From a bacterium A37T11 (GTDB taxonomy: Bacteria > Bacteroidota > Bacteroidia > Sphingobacteriales > Sphingobacteriaceae), in NCBI GenBank assembly GCA_900109895.1, contig FOBR01000011.1, forward strand, positions 1 through 64,000: DNA of 64,000 nt. The letters are read 5' to 3'. Position 1 is the stretch's first letter. Each line of letters starts with the position of its first letter. The notes beneath the pieces were generated by a model. That model made no database searches, was not told the origin of the DNA, and saw only the letters and a program-made list of their open reading frames with translations. The position numbers and the translations under genes are program-made. Shown in pieces: positions 8,746 through 17,142 of this stretch.

Positions 8746-9042
8746 CTATTTTGCCGCAATAATTTCCAGAAATTCAATAGAAGGGTCCGCATGGAAGAGC
8801 TCTGGAGCTTTGGCCATCAATTGAGCAACTAACTGACCGGTTAGATGGGCATTTCTTCCTTCTTCTTTTGAAAAGGTATCGAATATGCAAAAAGTGGAGG
8901 GCCCTATTTTGAACGCAAACCAATGCACTGTATCAGGCTCTGCATTAGCCAGTGTCAATCCCTGCAGTAAAAAATCTGCTAATTCCTGTTCTTTTCCTGG
9001 ACAGGCTTCCAATTTTGCGAGTAATCCTAATGTAATTTCCAT
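8746..9042 (-). CDS. ABM-domain protein, putative quinol monooxygenase type
   Basis: The protein is 98 aa, a single antibiotic-biosynthesis-monooxygenase (ABM) ferredoxin-like domain: LLAKLEACPGKEQELADFL, then DTVHWFAFKIGPSTFCIFD, and a C-terminal strand. The size is typical for the cofactor-less YgiN/ABM family that oxidises or isomerises small quinone-like molecules, though many members have unknown substrates. It lies 6 bp upstream of the TPR lipoprotein on the same strand, so the two may be cotranscribed. Confidence 0.75.
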   Translation of the reverse strand: MEITLGLLAKLEACPGKEQELADFLLQGLTLANAEPDTVHWFAFKIGPSTFCIFDTFSKEEGRNAHLTGQLVAQLMAKAPELFHADPSIEFLEIIAAK

Positions 9043-9108
9043 ATATGACTATAGACGGATCACGGCGTGGTACCTTACAAGATTTAAAAAAAAAGTATCA
9101 ATAGGAGA

Positions 9109-10686
9109 TTATTCCCCAACGGTTATTCCTTTTTGCTGCCAGTGCTTCTTAAATACGTCAAGTTGTTTGACAAACTGCTCATAATTTTTTTGGCTTTTGG
9201 CGGTCCAGCCCACTTCTGCATATGCTGCAATGCGGGGGAACGTCTGCCTGTACATATCCGCATCAGTTGGAATCCACTCTCCCCACATTTGAGTGCCTAA
9301 CCCCAAGACCTGTTTTTGATATTTTTCTTCGATATCGGTAGGCACTGGGTCAAAATCGTAGGCTTTCTGTAGCGGAATAGTTTTGTAATCGTAATCAAGA
9401 TAAGTGTATACATGGTAGGAGTTCACCATATCATATCCTTTTCTAAGCGCGTCATTGATCAGGGAAGGGTCTCCTTTCCAAAACTGTACAATGGTTTTTG
9501 GGGACAGTTTGCCTGAAGCTGGAGGCATTTCCGTATTATACTCATGCAATTTAGCACCTAAAATATCATTCCATCCCATCATTCGTTTTCCTTTAGCACT
9601 CAGGAAGTTGGAAATGTCGTTGGTAAATGCAATTTGCAAATCAGCTGGCGATGTCAAATTATGTGCCTTCATATAGGCTTGTACAGTTGGGGAGGCCATC
9701 CATTGGTCATATTTAACCTCATCGCCCCCAATGTGGATGACGTCTGAAGGAAATAGTGCAATCACTTCATTCAGCACATCATGAAGAAAGGTGATCACTT
9801 TTGGATCAGTCACATCAAATATATCATACTTCACACCAAATGAGGTGGGTACTGAAATGGGTTTTTTAGTGACACCCAACCATGGGTATGCAGCGATAGC
9901 GGCACTTGAATGTCCAGGCATTTCAATTTCAGGTACAATCTTGATATGAAGTGATGCAGCATAACGGATGATTTCCCGAATTTCGTCTTTCGAATAGAAG
10001 CCCTCATGGGATTTTCCATCATAGATCTTGCTATTCCAGTCGCCAATTTGGGTAGAATCACGTTTCCCCCCAGTTTTGGCCAATAAGGGGTATTTATTAA
10101 TGGCTAGCCGCCATCCCTGGTCTTCAGTCAAATGCCACTGAAAAATATTCATTTTTAAAGAGGCCATTTCATCCAGCAATACTTTGACAGCAGGTGCACC
10201 TTTAAAATAGCGGCCCTCGTCCAGCATAAAACTGCGCCAGCCAAACCTGGGTTTGTCTTTTACATAAACAGCGGCTACAGTAAGACCTGCTCCTGTCTCT
10301 TTTTTATGGATGAGTTGCCTGAGCGATTGGATACCGTAAAACACGCCACTACGATCAGCCCCTATAATAACTATACCATTATTATTAACCGTCAGTTCAT
10401 AGCCTTCTAACCCTAAATCAGCTTTTTTGGAGACATCTATTAATAGCTTGATATAGCTGGTCTTGCTTTTATTAGTGGTGGAATGCGCACCAAAATCATC
10501 ACCCAATACTTTTACTAAATAATCTGCCTCAGGCTTTAGCACCTTTTCTGCATAAACTCCTGTAAGATCAGGCAGGTCTATAGCGGCATTTTTACTTTCC
10601 AGCAGCAAGGGTTGTGGAATGATGCGTTGTGCAATAGAATCAATAATTAATGAAGAAAATACAAAAACAGTAAGTAAATATTTCAT
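9109..10686 (-). CDS. GH20 beta-N-acetylhexosaminidase
   Basis: The protein is 525 aa from the ATG at 10686, which opens a signal peptide (MKYLLTVFVFSSLIIDSIAQ). A longer frame upstream has no such signal and crosses the operator region. An N-terminal GH20b-like domain (about 20-145) precedes the TIM barrel with WHLTEDQGWRL, EIEMPGHSSAAIAAYP and the catalytic pair in HIGGDEV (Asp322-Glu323). It would release terminal beta-GlcNAc or GalNAc in the periplasm or at the surface. A LacI-type palindrome lies 84 bp upstream, shared with the divergent GH29 relic. Confidence 0.92.
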   Translation of the reverse strand: MKYLLTVFVFSSLIIDSIAQRIIPQPLLLESKNAAIDLPDLTGVYAEKVLKPEADYLVKVLGDDFGAHSTTNKSKTSYIKLLIDVSKKADLGLEGYELTVNNNGIVIIGADRSGVFYGIQSLRQLIHKKETGAGLTVAAVYVKDKPRFGWRSFMLDEGRYFKGAPAVKVLLDEMASLKMNIFQWHLTEDQGWRLAINKYPLLAKTGGKRDSTQIGDWNSKIYDGKSHEGFYSKDEIREIIRYAASLHIKIVPEIEMPGHSSAAIAAYPWLGVTKKPISVPTSFGVKYDIFDVTDPKVITFLHDVLNEVIALFPSDVIHIGGDEVKYDQWMASPTVQAYMKAHNLTSPADLQIAFTNDISNFLSAKGKRMMGWNDILGAKLHEYNTEMPPASGKLSPKTIVQFWKGDPSLINDALRKGYDMVNSYHVYTYLDYDYKTIPLQKAYDFDPVPTDIEEKYQKQVLGLGTQMWGEWIPTDADMYRQTFPRIAAYAEVGWTAKSQKNYEQFVKQLDVFKKHWQQKGITVGE

Positions 10687-10769
10687 TTCTATTTTTTTGC
10701 TAGGGTTATCATTACAAATCGAATACAATAATAAGTATCTCTTTTTGAAAATATGTGCAAGTTTAGAAC

Positions 10770-10781
10770 GCAAACGGTTGT
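10770..10781. promoter_or_regulatory. LacI-type operator candidate 1
   Basis: GCAAACGGTTGT fits the LacI-family palindrome GCAA-nCGn-TTGC with one mismatch. It lies between the divergent GH20 gene and the GH29 relic. Near-identical sites are at 11864 and 25121. Confidence 0.55.
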
Positions 10782-10832
10782 TTAAAATTTGATGTTTGAA
10801 AACATTATAATAAACTCGTAATATTGTAAGAC

Positions 10833-11286
10833 ATGAATAAACAAACAGCAATTATCTTAATTTTAATAATAGTTTCATTGCAGGTTAGCAGGGCACAATT
10901 TCCTGGAGTTTCGGCCCAACGGGTCTCGGTAGCGCTAAAGCATGGAGCACATCATCTGGGAAAGCGTATGGACCCACAGATGGAAATTTAAACCAAAGGC
11001 CTGGGCTGCCAAGGCGAAGCAGATGGGTGCCCGCTACGTTATCATCACTACGAAACACCACGATGGTTTTTGCATTTGGCCAAGCAAATATACCGATTAT
11101 ACCATTGCGAATACACCTTATAAAAAAGATGTTCTTAAAGAAATCGTCGATGCCTACGACGCGGTCGGCATAGATGTTTACCTCCGCAAATTCGAAGACA
11201 AACAGTATTTATTTCCTATTACCGATAGAAGATTTGTGTTAAATCAAAATTTAACCCAAAACCAGGGATGGGAAGAGGTAAAATAA
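10833..11286 (+). pseudogene. GH29 fucosidase relic fused to a SusD C-terminal tail
   Basis: The first 50 codons (signal peptide, then FPGVSAQRVSVALKHGAHH) closely match the intact GH29 gene at 14015, then hit a TAA after DPQMEI. A deletion removes the part equivalent to residues about 52-110. Homology resumes in another frame (WAAKAKQMGARYVIITTKHH to VGIDVYL, about 11000-11180). The sequence then switches to RKFEDKQYLFPITDRRFVLN and NQNLTQNQGW, which is the end of a SusD/RagB protein. Two deletions have therefore joined a GH29 gene to the end of a susD gene, and a SusC/SusD pair was probably lost between them. Confidence 0.8.
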
Positions 11287-11320
11287 ACGGATGATCCGGA
11301 ACAGATCACGTGGAAGAAGC

Positions 11321-11350
11321 AGGGATGCAGCCGTTAATGGCTGCGTCCCT
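11321..11350. repeat. Perfect-stem hairpin between two relics
   Basis: AGGGATGCAGCC, loop GTTAAT, GGCTGCGTCCCT: a 12-bp stem with one G-T pair. No T-run follows, so it is not a standard terminator. It sits exactly between the SusD tail and the propeller relic, so it may mark a recombination or insertion junction. Confidence 0.6.
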
Positions 11351-11820
11351 GTATCCGTCAGCATGCCAATAGTGGGGATAAGATCGATGATAAGCTGTTT
11401 GTCGGTTCTAATAATTCAGGATCTTCCAGCAGGCTGGCCGTAATAGATCTGACAGACGATCACGGCGGAGCCGGTTATTCATTTAAATACTATACCAGCG
11501 CTTCAAATTATTCTGGGGCATCAAGGGTAAGGGGTATCGCTATTGCGCCCAATGGCGATCTATTCGTGTCTTCCCAAGAGTATAATTCGGTGTTTAAAAC
11601 AGATGTGTTTCAGTCTGTCGGCGGCGCGAATGTGGCGCTCATGGCTGGCCAGGGAGTTACTGGTACCAACCATTCACGCACCAATGGCCCGGCATTCGAA
11701 GCATCTATGCTTGGCGTATTAGGCATGTCTTACAATCCGTATACAGGCACTTGGTATGTGGCCGAAGGAGATAATAGTGGCACTAAGGTCCGGATCATCC
11801 GGTCTGCCGACATCCCATGA
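11350..11820 (+). pseudogene. C-terminal fragment of a beta-propeller-like protein
   Basis: A frame open from about 11338 encodes DDKLFVGSNNSGSSSRLAV, RVRGIAIAPNGDLFVSSQ and a final strand ending VRIIRSADIP. The pattern is that of an NHL/SMP-30-like propeller. There is no signal peptide or plausible start at the fragment head; an internal ATG at 11566 would give only 84 aa. It is probably the 3' remnant of a surface protein from the same deleted polysaccharide locus. Confidence 0.55.
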
Positions 11821-11863
11821 GCGGTCACCATTGCACTGATGAAACAAACGATATTAAAGATAC

Positions 11864-11875
11864 GCAAACGGTTGC
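11864..11875. promoter_or_regulatory. LacI-type operator candidate 2
   Basis: GCAAACGGTTGC fits the palindrome GCAA-nCGn-TTGC exactly, 54 bp upstream of the GH2 start. It would control the GH2-GH29-GH20-GH31 operon. Confidence 0.6.
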
Positions 11876-11928
11876 TTGCCATAAAAGTATATATGCTAGT
11901 TTATGAATGCTTATAATTGCCGTTAACT

Positions 11929-14010
11929 ATGTTTACATCATCGTTTATTTCTGCAAAAGTTAAATGGATCACTTATGTATACCTGTTGCTGATAACAGGG
12001 TGGAGCAACGTCTATGGGCAAACAGCCCGTCAAATGATCTCCTTCAACGATCATTGGCAGTTCAGAAAGGGAGCTTACGATAAACGAATTGATACCTTGT
12101 CCAATGGCTGGGAAGAGGTCAGCATCCCCCATACTTTTAATCGCGAGGATATGCAATTGGGTAAAAACTTTTATACCGGGGGCGCTATTTACCGTAAATC
12201 TTTTTTTGTTGATAGTGCATTAAAAGGGAAGCGACTTTTCTTGCGGTTCGAAGGCGTCGGCTCAGTAGCCAAATTGTATGTCAATGAACAATATTTGGGT
12301 GACCACCGGGGTGCATATGCTGCGTTTACTTATGAGATCACCCATTCTGTTAAATTTGGACAGGAAAACACAATCTTGGTCCAAGTTAATAATGAAGCCA
12401 GAAAAGACATTATTCCCGTAAATAATTTTCTGTTTCCGGTATATGGGGGTATTTACCGGCCGGTAAGCTTCATCATCACAGGGCCTATAAATTTTACAGC
12501 GACAGACTACGGGTCTTCTGGTGTCTCTATTCGCCAAAACAAGGTGTCGGACACGGGGGCTACGATACAGATCAATGCAAAGCTGGAAAACAAAACACCA
12601 GGCCGGCAAGCTATCCAGTTGCAAACAGACATCCGGGACCAGCAAGGAAAGCTTGTAATGACAGAAAAGACGCCTGTCTTACTCAGTCCACAAGGTTTTA
12701 CTCTGGCTGAGCAACGCATTAGCCTCAAAAATCCACATTTGTGGAACGGTGTAAAAGATCCTTACCTGTATCGTATGACCCTTTCGCTCAAACAGGGTGA
12801 TAGCACGCTTGATGAACAAGTACAGCCCCTGGGGCTACGATATTATGAAATAATTCCAGGCAAAGGGTTATTCCTTAATGGAGCGCGCTATCCAATGCAC
12901 GGTGTGACCAGACACCAGGATCGCTGGGGTTATGGTAGTGCGCTTAGCCACTCGCAGCATCTGGAAGATATGCAACTGATTAAGGAAATGGGGGCCACGA
13001 CCATTCGGCTGGCCCATTATCAGCAGGCAGAAGATATGTATGCCCTGGCAGATAGCATGGGATTCCTGATCTGGGCTGAGATTCCTTTTGTCAACAGTAC
13101 CTCTTTTGAAGAAAGTGACAATGCGAAGCAACAACTTACCGAACTCATCCGTCAAAATCGCAACCATCCGTCCATCTATATTTGGGGCATGCACAATGAG
13201 GTGTATTCAAAGACCGCAGACGGCCATGTCCCTGTGCTGACACGCCAGCTGGCTGATCTGGCAAAGACAGAAGATCCAGATCGGTTAACAGGGTCTGTAA
13301 ACGGTTATGGTACGATGAACCGTCCGGAAAATCTGAATGCAGATGTGCAAGGCATGAATCGTTATTATGGATGGTATGAAGGCCAGATAGGCGACATGAA
13401 AGGGTGGGCTGAAAAATTGCAGAAGGACTATCCGGATTATAAGCTGATGCTGATGGAATATGGGGCGGATGGCAATATCGATCAGTCTTCTGAAGAATTG
13501 CCCACGGAACGGGATCCGGTAGATGGGCAATTTTTCCCAGAAAATTACCAGACGGAAACGCATATACAACAATGGGCTATTATTGAAAGCCACCCGTATA
13601 TCACCGCTTCCTATCTTTGGAATATGTTTGAATTCGCCACGCCTATGTGGGACAGGGGCGGCGTAAAAGCAAGAAACTTAAAAGGGCTGATTACCATTGA
13701 CCGGAAGCGTAAAAAGGATGCTTATTATTGGTATAAGGCTAATTGGAATCCGGCGCCCATGATCTACCTGGCTAACCGGCGTGATAATCTCCGCAAAAAA
13801 AGACAAACAAGTGTACAAGTGTTTTCCAATCTTACGGGGATCAAGCTTTGGGTTAATGGAAAATCGTATACCAGCACACCAGGTGTTAATAGCAAACATT
13901 TTATTTTTAAAAACGTTCCATTAAGAAAAGGGACCAATCATATACAGGCAAAAGCTACCCTAAATGGCAAAGAATATACCGACGAAATGGAGTGGAAATA
14001 CATCAACTAA
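11929..14010 (+). CDS. GH2 beta-galactosidase-type glycosidase
   Basis: The protein is 693 aa from the ATG at 11929 (a TTG 12 bp earlier is less likely). After the signal peptide (ending near VYGQ) come the GH2 sugar-binding jelly-roll, the immunoglobulin-like domain and the TIM barrel. The acid/base Glu424 is in IWGMHNEV and the nucleophile Glu510 in LMLMEYGA. RLAHYQQAEDMYALAD is typical of bacterial beta-galactosidases of this branch. GH2 also includes beta-mannosidases and glucuronidases, so the sugar is not certain; galactose fits the O-glycan context. It is the first gene of an operon with GH29 (4-bp gap). Confidence 0.85.
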   Translation: MFTSSFISAKVKWITYVYLLLITGWSNVYGQTARQMISFNDHWQFRKGAYDKRIDTLSNGWEEVSIPHTFNREDMQLGKNFYTGGAIYRKSFFVDSALKGKRLFLRFEGVGSVAKLYVNEQYLGDHRGAYAAFTYEITHSVKFGQENTILVQVNNEARKDIIPVNNFLFPVYGGIYRPVSFIITGPINFTATDYGSSGVSIRQNKVSDTGATIQINAKLENKTPGRQAIQLQTDIRDQQGKLVMTEKTPVLLSPQGFTLAEQRISLKNPHLWNGVKDPYLYRMTLSLKQGDSTLDEQVQPLGLRYYEIIPGKGLFLNGARYPMHGVTRHQDRWGYGSALSHSQHLEDMQLIKEMGATTIRLAHYQQAEDMYALADSMGFLIWAEIPFVNSTSFEESDNAKQQLTELIRQNRNHPSIYIWGMHNEVYSKTADGHVPVLTRQLADLAKTEDPDRLTGSVNGYGTMNRPENLNADVQGMNRYYGWYEGQIGDMKGWAEKLQKDYPDYKLMLMEYGADGNIDQSSEELPTERDPVDGQFFPENYQTETHIQQWAIIESHPYITASYLWNMFEFATPMWDRGGVKARNLKGLITIDRKRKKDAYYWYKANWNPAPMIYLANRRDNLRKKRQTSVQVFSNLTGIKLWVNGKSYTSTPGVNSKHFIFKNVPLRKGTNHIQAKATLNGKEYTDEMEWKYIN

Positions 14011-14014
14011 TCTC

Positions 14015-15469
14015 ATGAATAAGTTAAAACAAGCAATATCGATCTTTCTATGGGTAATAGTGTCATTGCAGGTTAGCATGGCACAGTTTCCGGGAGCTTC
14101 TGCCCAACGGGTTTCTGTAGCGCTAGAACACGGAGCACATCACCTAGGTAAACGTATGGACCCACAGATGGACACCTGGCGTAACTATGGATTGGGACAA
14201 TTTATCCATTGGGGGCTATATGCTATTCCTGGTGGGCATTGGCAGGGCAAATACTACCCTGGTGCCGCGGAGTGGATACGATCCTGGGATCAAATGCCCC
14301 ATGATGTTTATGACAACCTATACAAGCAGTTTGATCCTAAGAAATTCAATGCGAAGGAATGGGCTGCACAAGCAAAGCAGATGGGGGCGCGCTACGTCAT
14401 CATCACTACTAAACACCACGATGGCTTCTGCATTTGGCCAAGTCAATATACCGATTATACCATAGCGAATACACCGTATAAAAAAGACGTTCTAAAAGAG
14501 ATCGTCGATGCCTACGACGCGGTGGGCATTGACGTTTACCTCTATTTTTCCATTATAGACTGGCACCAGCCCGGCTATCAGGCCGATGAACCCAAGACAA
14601 CCACAGAAAAAGCTTCTTATGAAACATTTAAGGCATTTACGGCAAACCAACTCAAAGAGCTTTTGACCAACTATCCCAGTGCCAAAGGGCTTTGGTTTGA
14701 CGGGACTTGGGATGCCTCGTGGGTAGCACAGGCTGCTTTTGCTGATAGTCTGGATAGTACTTTGCGCGCCATGCGTCCCGGTCTCATCATTGGGAGCCGT
14801 TTCCGGGCCGATGAAAATGGCAAGCGACATTTCGATACCAATGGTGATCTGATAGGTGACTACGAGCAAGGGTGGGAACGCAAACTGCCCAGCAAGATCG
14901 AAGACGTGCATGGCAACGATTGGGACTGCGTTATGACTGTACCTGAGAACCAGTGGGGGTATCATTCTGAGTGGCGTGGCCACATAAAAACCAGCACTGA
15001 GCTTATTGAAATGATGGCGCTGTCTGCGTCACTTGATGGAAACTTTGTCTTGAACTTTGGCCCGGACGGACAAGGGCAGATCCGCCAGGAAGAGACCAAG
15101 CTTGCTAAGGAGATCGGCGACTGGATGGCAGTAAACCACGAAGCAATCTATGACTGTGGATACGCTGGCCTTCAAAAGCAGGATTGGGGTTATTTTACTA
15201 AAAGCGGGAAGACTGGGAAAATGTATCTGATCGTTTTTAACATTCCCGTCTCAGGTCAGCTAAAAGTGAAGCTTCCATCAGGACAAAGCATTGCCCAGCT
15301 CTACCGCCTGGACCAACCTGGCAAGAAGCTAAGCAGCGAGGAGATCCATAAAAATGAATACCTGGTCACCTTGGATAAAACTGCCGAATCGAAACCCTTT
15401 GTCATCGTTTTAGAAAGCAGTAGCCAGAAAAAGGAGAGTGCTATGCAGTATGAAAAAGCAAGGACTTAA
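14015..15469 (+). CDS. GH29 alpha-L-fucosidase
   Basis: The protein is 484 aa from the ATG four bases after the GH2 stop; the longer in-frame start would overlap GH2 by 47 bp and displace the signal peptide. Motifs: FIHWGLYAIPGG, VIITTKHHDGFCIWPS, YFSIIDWHQPGY and the nucleophile Asp229 in GLWFDGTWD. A small C-terminal beta domain follows. It removes alpha-linked fucose from glycan ends. The relic at 10833 is a decayed paralogue; the surviving parts are almost identical at the protein level. Confidence 0.92.
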   Translation: MNKLKQAISIFLWVIVSLQVSMAQFPGASAQRVSVALEHGAHHLGKRMDPQMDTWRNYGLGQFIHWGLYAIPGGHWQGKYYPGAAEWIRSWDQMPHDVYDNLYKQFDPKKFNAKEWAAQAKQMGARYVIITTKHHDGFCIWPSQYTDYTIANTPYKKDVLKEIVDAYDAVGIDVYLYFSIIDWHQPGYQADEPKTTTEKASYETFKAFTANQLKELLTNYPSAKGLWFDGTWDASWVAQAAFADSLDSTLRAMRPGLIIGSRFRADENGKRHFDTNGDLIGDYEQGWERKLPSKIEDVHGNDWDCVMTVPENQWGYHSEWRGHIKTSTELIEMMALSASLDGNFVLNFGPDGQGQIRQEETKLAKEIGDWMAVNHEAIYDCGYAGLQKQDWGYFTKSGKTGKMYLIVFNIPVSGQLKVKLPSGQSIAQLYRLDQPGKKLSSEEIHKNEYLVTLDKTAESKPFVIVLESSSQKKESAMQYEKART

Positions 15470-15518
15470 AATTCTTTTTTTAATAATTGTTATCCTTTAA
15501 AATTTTAAGACACTCAAT

Positions 15519-17138
15519 ATGAGAAACTATTTCTACACCATAATCCTTTTTTTATTTAGCCTGCCAATTTGGGCACAACAAACCTGTTCTATCATTCCAG
15601 CTCCGCAACATGTAACAGCGGCAAGTGGTGTTTTTAAGCTGAGCGATCAAACTTCGATCACGCTTGGAACCCCGGCATTGAAGAGTGCCGCTCAGTATAT
15701 TCAACAATCCCTGTTGCGCCTGCGGACGATTTCTTTGAGCATAGCGCCGTTAGGAACAAAAGGTTCGGCGATCCACCTGCTACTTGACGCAAAGCAAAAG
15801 CCCGAAGCCTATATCCTTGACGCAGAACCCGAAGGCATAACTATTGCCGGTGGCGACGAAGCCGGGGTTATCAATGGTATTTCCAGCCTGTTGCAATTGG
15901 CGGTTGCTGAACCGCTCACGGCTACGGGGGGCATAGACATCCCATGCTGGCATATCACAGATCAACCTACCTACGGATGGCGGGGGCTTATGCTCGATGA
16001 ATCCCGCCATTTTATCGGCAAAGAAAAACTGCTGTCATTGATAGACTGGATGGCTTTTTATAAATTAAACCGCCTGCACTGGCACTTGACCGATGAGCCT
16101 GCCTGGCGGCTGGAAATACGCAAATACCCGAAGCTGGCATTGATCGGTGGGGTAGGCGACTATCAGGATCCCAAAAAGCAAACAGCCTATTACAGCCAGC
16201 AGGATGTGGCAGAGATCGTGTCTTATGCGGCACAACGAAACATCACCATTATACCCGAAATCGATATGCCAGGCCATGCCACGGCAGCCATCCGTGCCTA
16301 CCCGGAGTATAATGGAGGCGGCAGCGCAGCGCATCCTGACTTTACGTTTGACCCCGCGAAAGATGGGACTTACACCTTTCTAACCCATATATTGCGCGAA
16401 ACCAATACCCTTTTCCCATCAGGTATGCTGCACTTGGGAGGCGATGAAGTGAGTTTCGGGACCGAAAAGTGGAATCAAAATTTGGGTATAAAAAAGCTAA
16501 TGGCCGATAGTGGTTACAAAGATCTGAAAGACGTTGAACACTATTTTATGGAGCGTATGGCCGATTCGGTTTATAAAATGAACGCCAAACTGCTCGCCTG
16601 GGACGAAATGGCCGATATCCATCTGCCGCCAGATAAGACCATTATTTTTTGGTGGCGCCATGATCAGCCCAATCAACTTCAGAAAACACTTGACAAAGGA
16701 TATAAGACTGTCGTTTGCCCGCGGCTGCCTTTTTACTTTGATTTTGTGCAGGACAGCACGCATCGGTCAGGGCGAAAGTGGGGAAATCGTTTCAGTAGTT
16801 TAAAAGACGTTTATCAATTTAATGTTCATGAATGGGTGCATAAAAAAGAGCAGCAAGCTCAAATATTGGGTATACAAGCCAATTTGTGGACAGAAACAGT
16901 AACCAACGATAACCGACTGGATTATCTTTTATTCCCTCGAATGGCCGCATTGGCTGAAGCGGCATGGAGCAGCGATTCCGAAAAGGACTTTAACCGTTTT
17001 GGGAAAAACCTTCAAAAACAATTCTCCCTGTATCGCGAGCAGAATATCTATTTTTACAATCCTTTTAATCCGTCTGAAATCCCGGAGCCGATCTATTTTA
17101 AAAAGGACCGCAAAGATTTAAACGCCAAAGAAAACTAA
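15519..17138 (+). CDS. GH20 beta-N-acetylhexosaminidase
   Basis: The protein is 539 aa with signal peptide MRNYFYTIILFLFSLPIWAQ, a GH20b domain (about 25-145) and a catalytic barrel with RGLMLDESRHFIGKE, LHWHLTDEPAWRLEIRKYP, IIPEIDMPGHATAAIRAYP and the Asp309-Glu310 pair in LHLGGDEVSFG. The full catalytic set is present, unlike the third GH20. It lies 49 bp after GH29 and 4 bp before GH31 in one operon, fitting sequential removal of GlcNAc/GalNAc after fucose and galactose. Confidence 0.92.
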   Translation: MRNYFYTIILFLFSLPIWAQQTCSIIPAPQHVTAASGVFKLSDQTSITLGTPALKSAAQYIQQSLLRLRTISLSIAPLGTKGSAIHLLLDAKQKPEAYILDAEPEGITIAGGDEAGVINGISSLLQLAVAEPLTATGGIDIPCWHITDQPTYGWRGLMLDESRHFIGKEKLLSLIDWMAFYKLNRLHWHLTDEPAWRLEIRKYPKLALIGGVGDYQDPKKQTAYYSQQDVAEIVSYAAQRNITIIPEIDMPGHATAAIRAYPEYNGGGSAAHPDFTFDPAKDGTYTFLTHILRETNTLFPSGMLHLGGDEVSFGTEKWNQNLGIKKLMADSGYKDLKDVEHYFMERMADSVYKMNAKLLAWDEMADIHLPPDKTIIFWWRHDQPNQLQKTLDKGYKTVVCPRLPFYFDFVQDSTHRSGRKWGNRFSSLKDVYQFNVHEWVHKKEQQAQILGIQANLWTETVTNDNRLDYLLFPRMAALAEAAWSSDSEKDFNRFGKNLQKQFSLYREQNIYFYNPFNPSEIPEPIYFKKDRKDLNAKEN

Positions 17139-17142
17139 TTAC

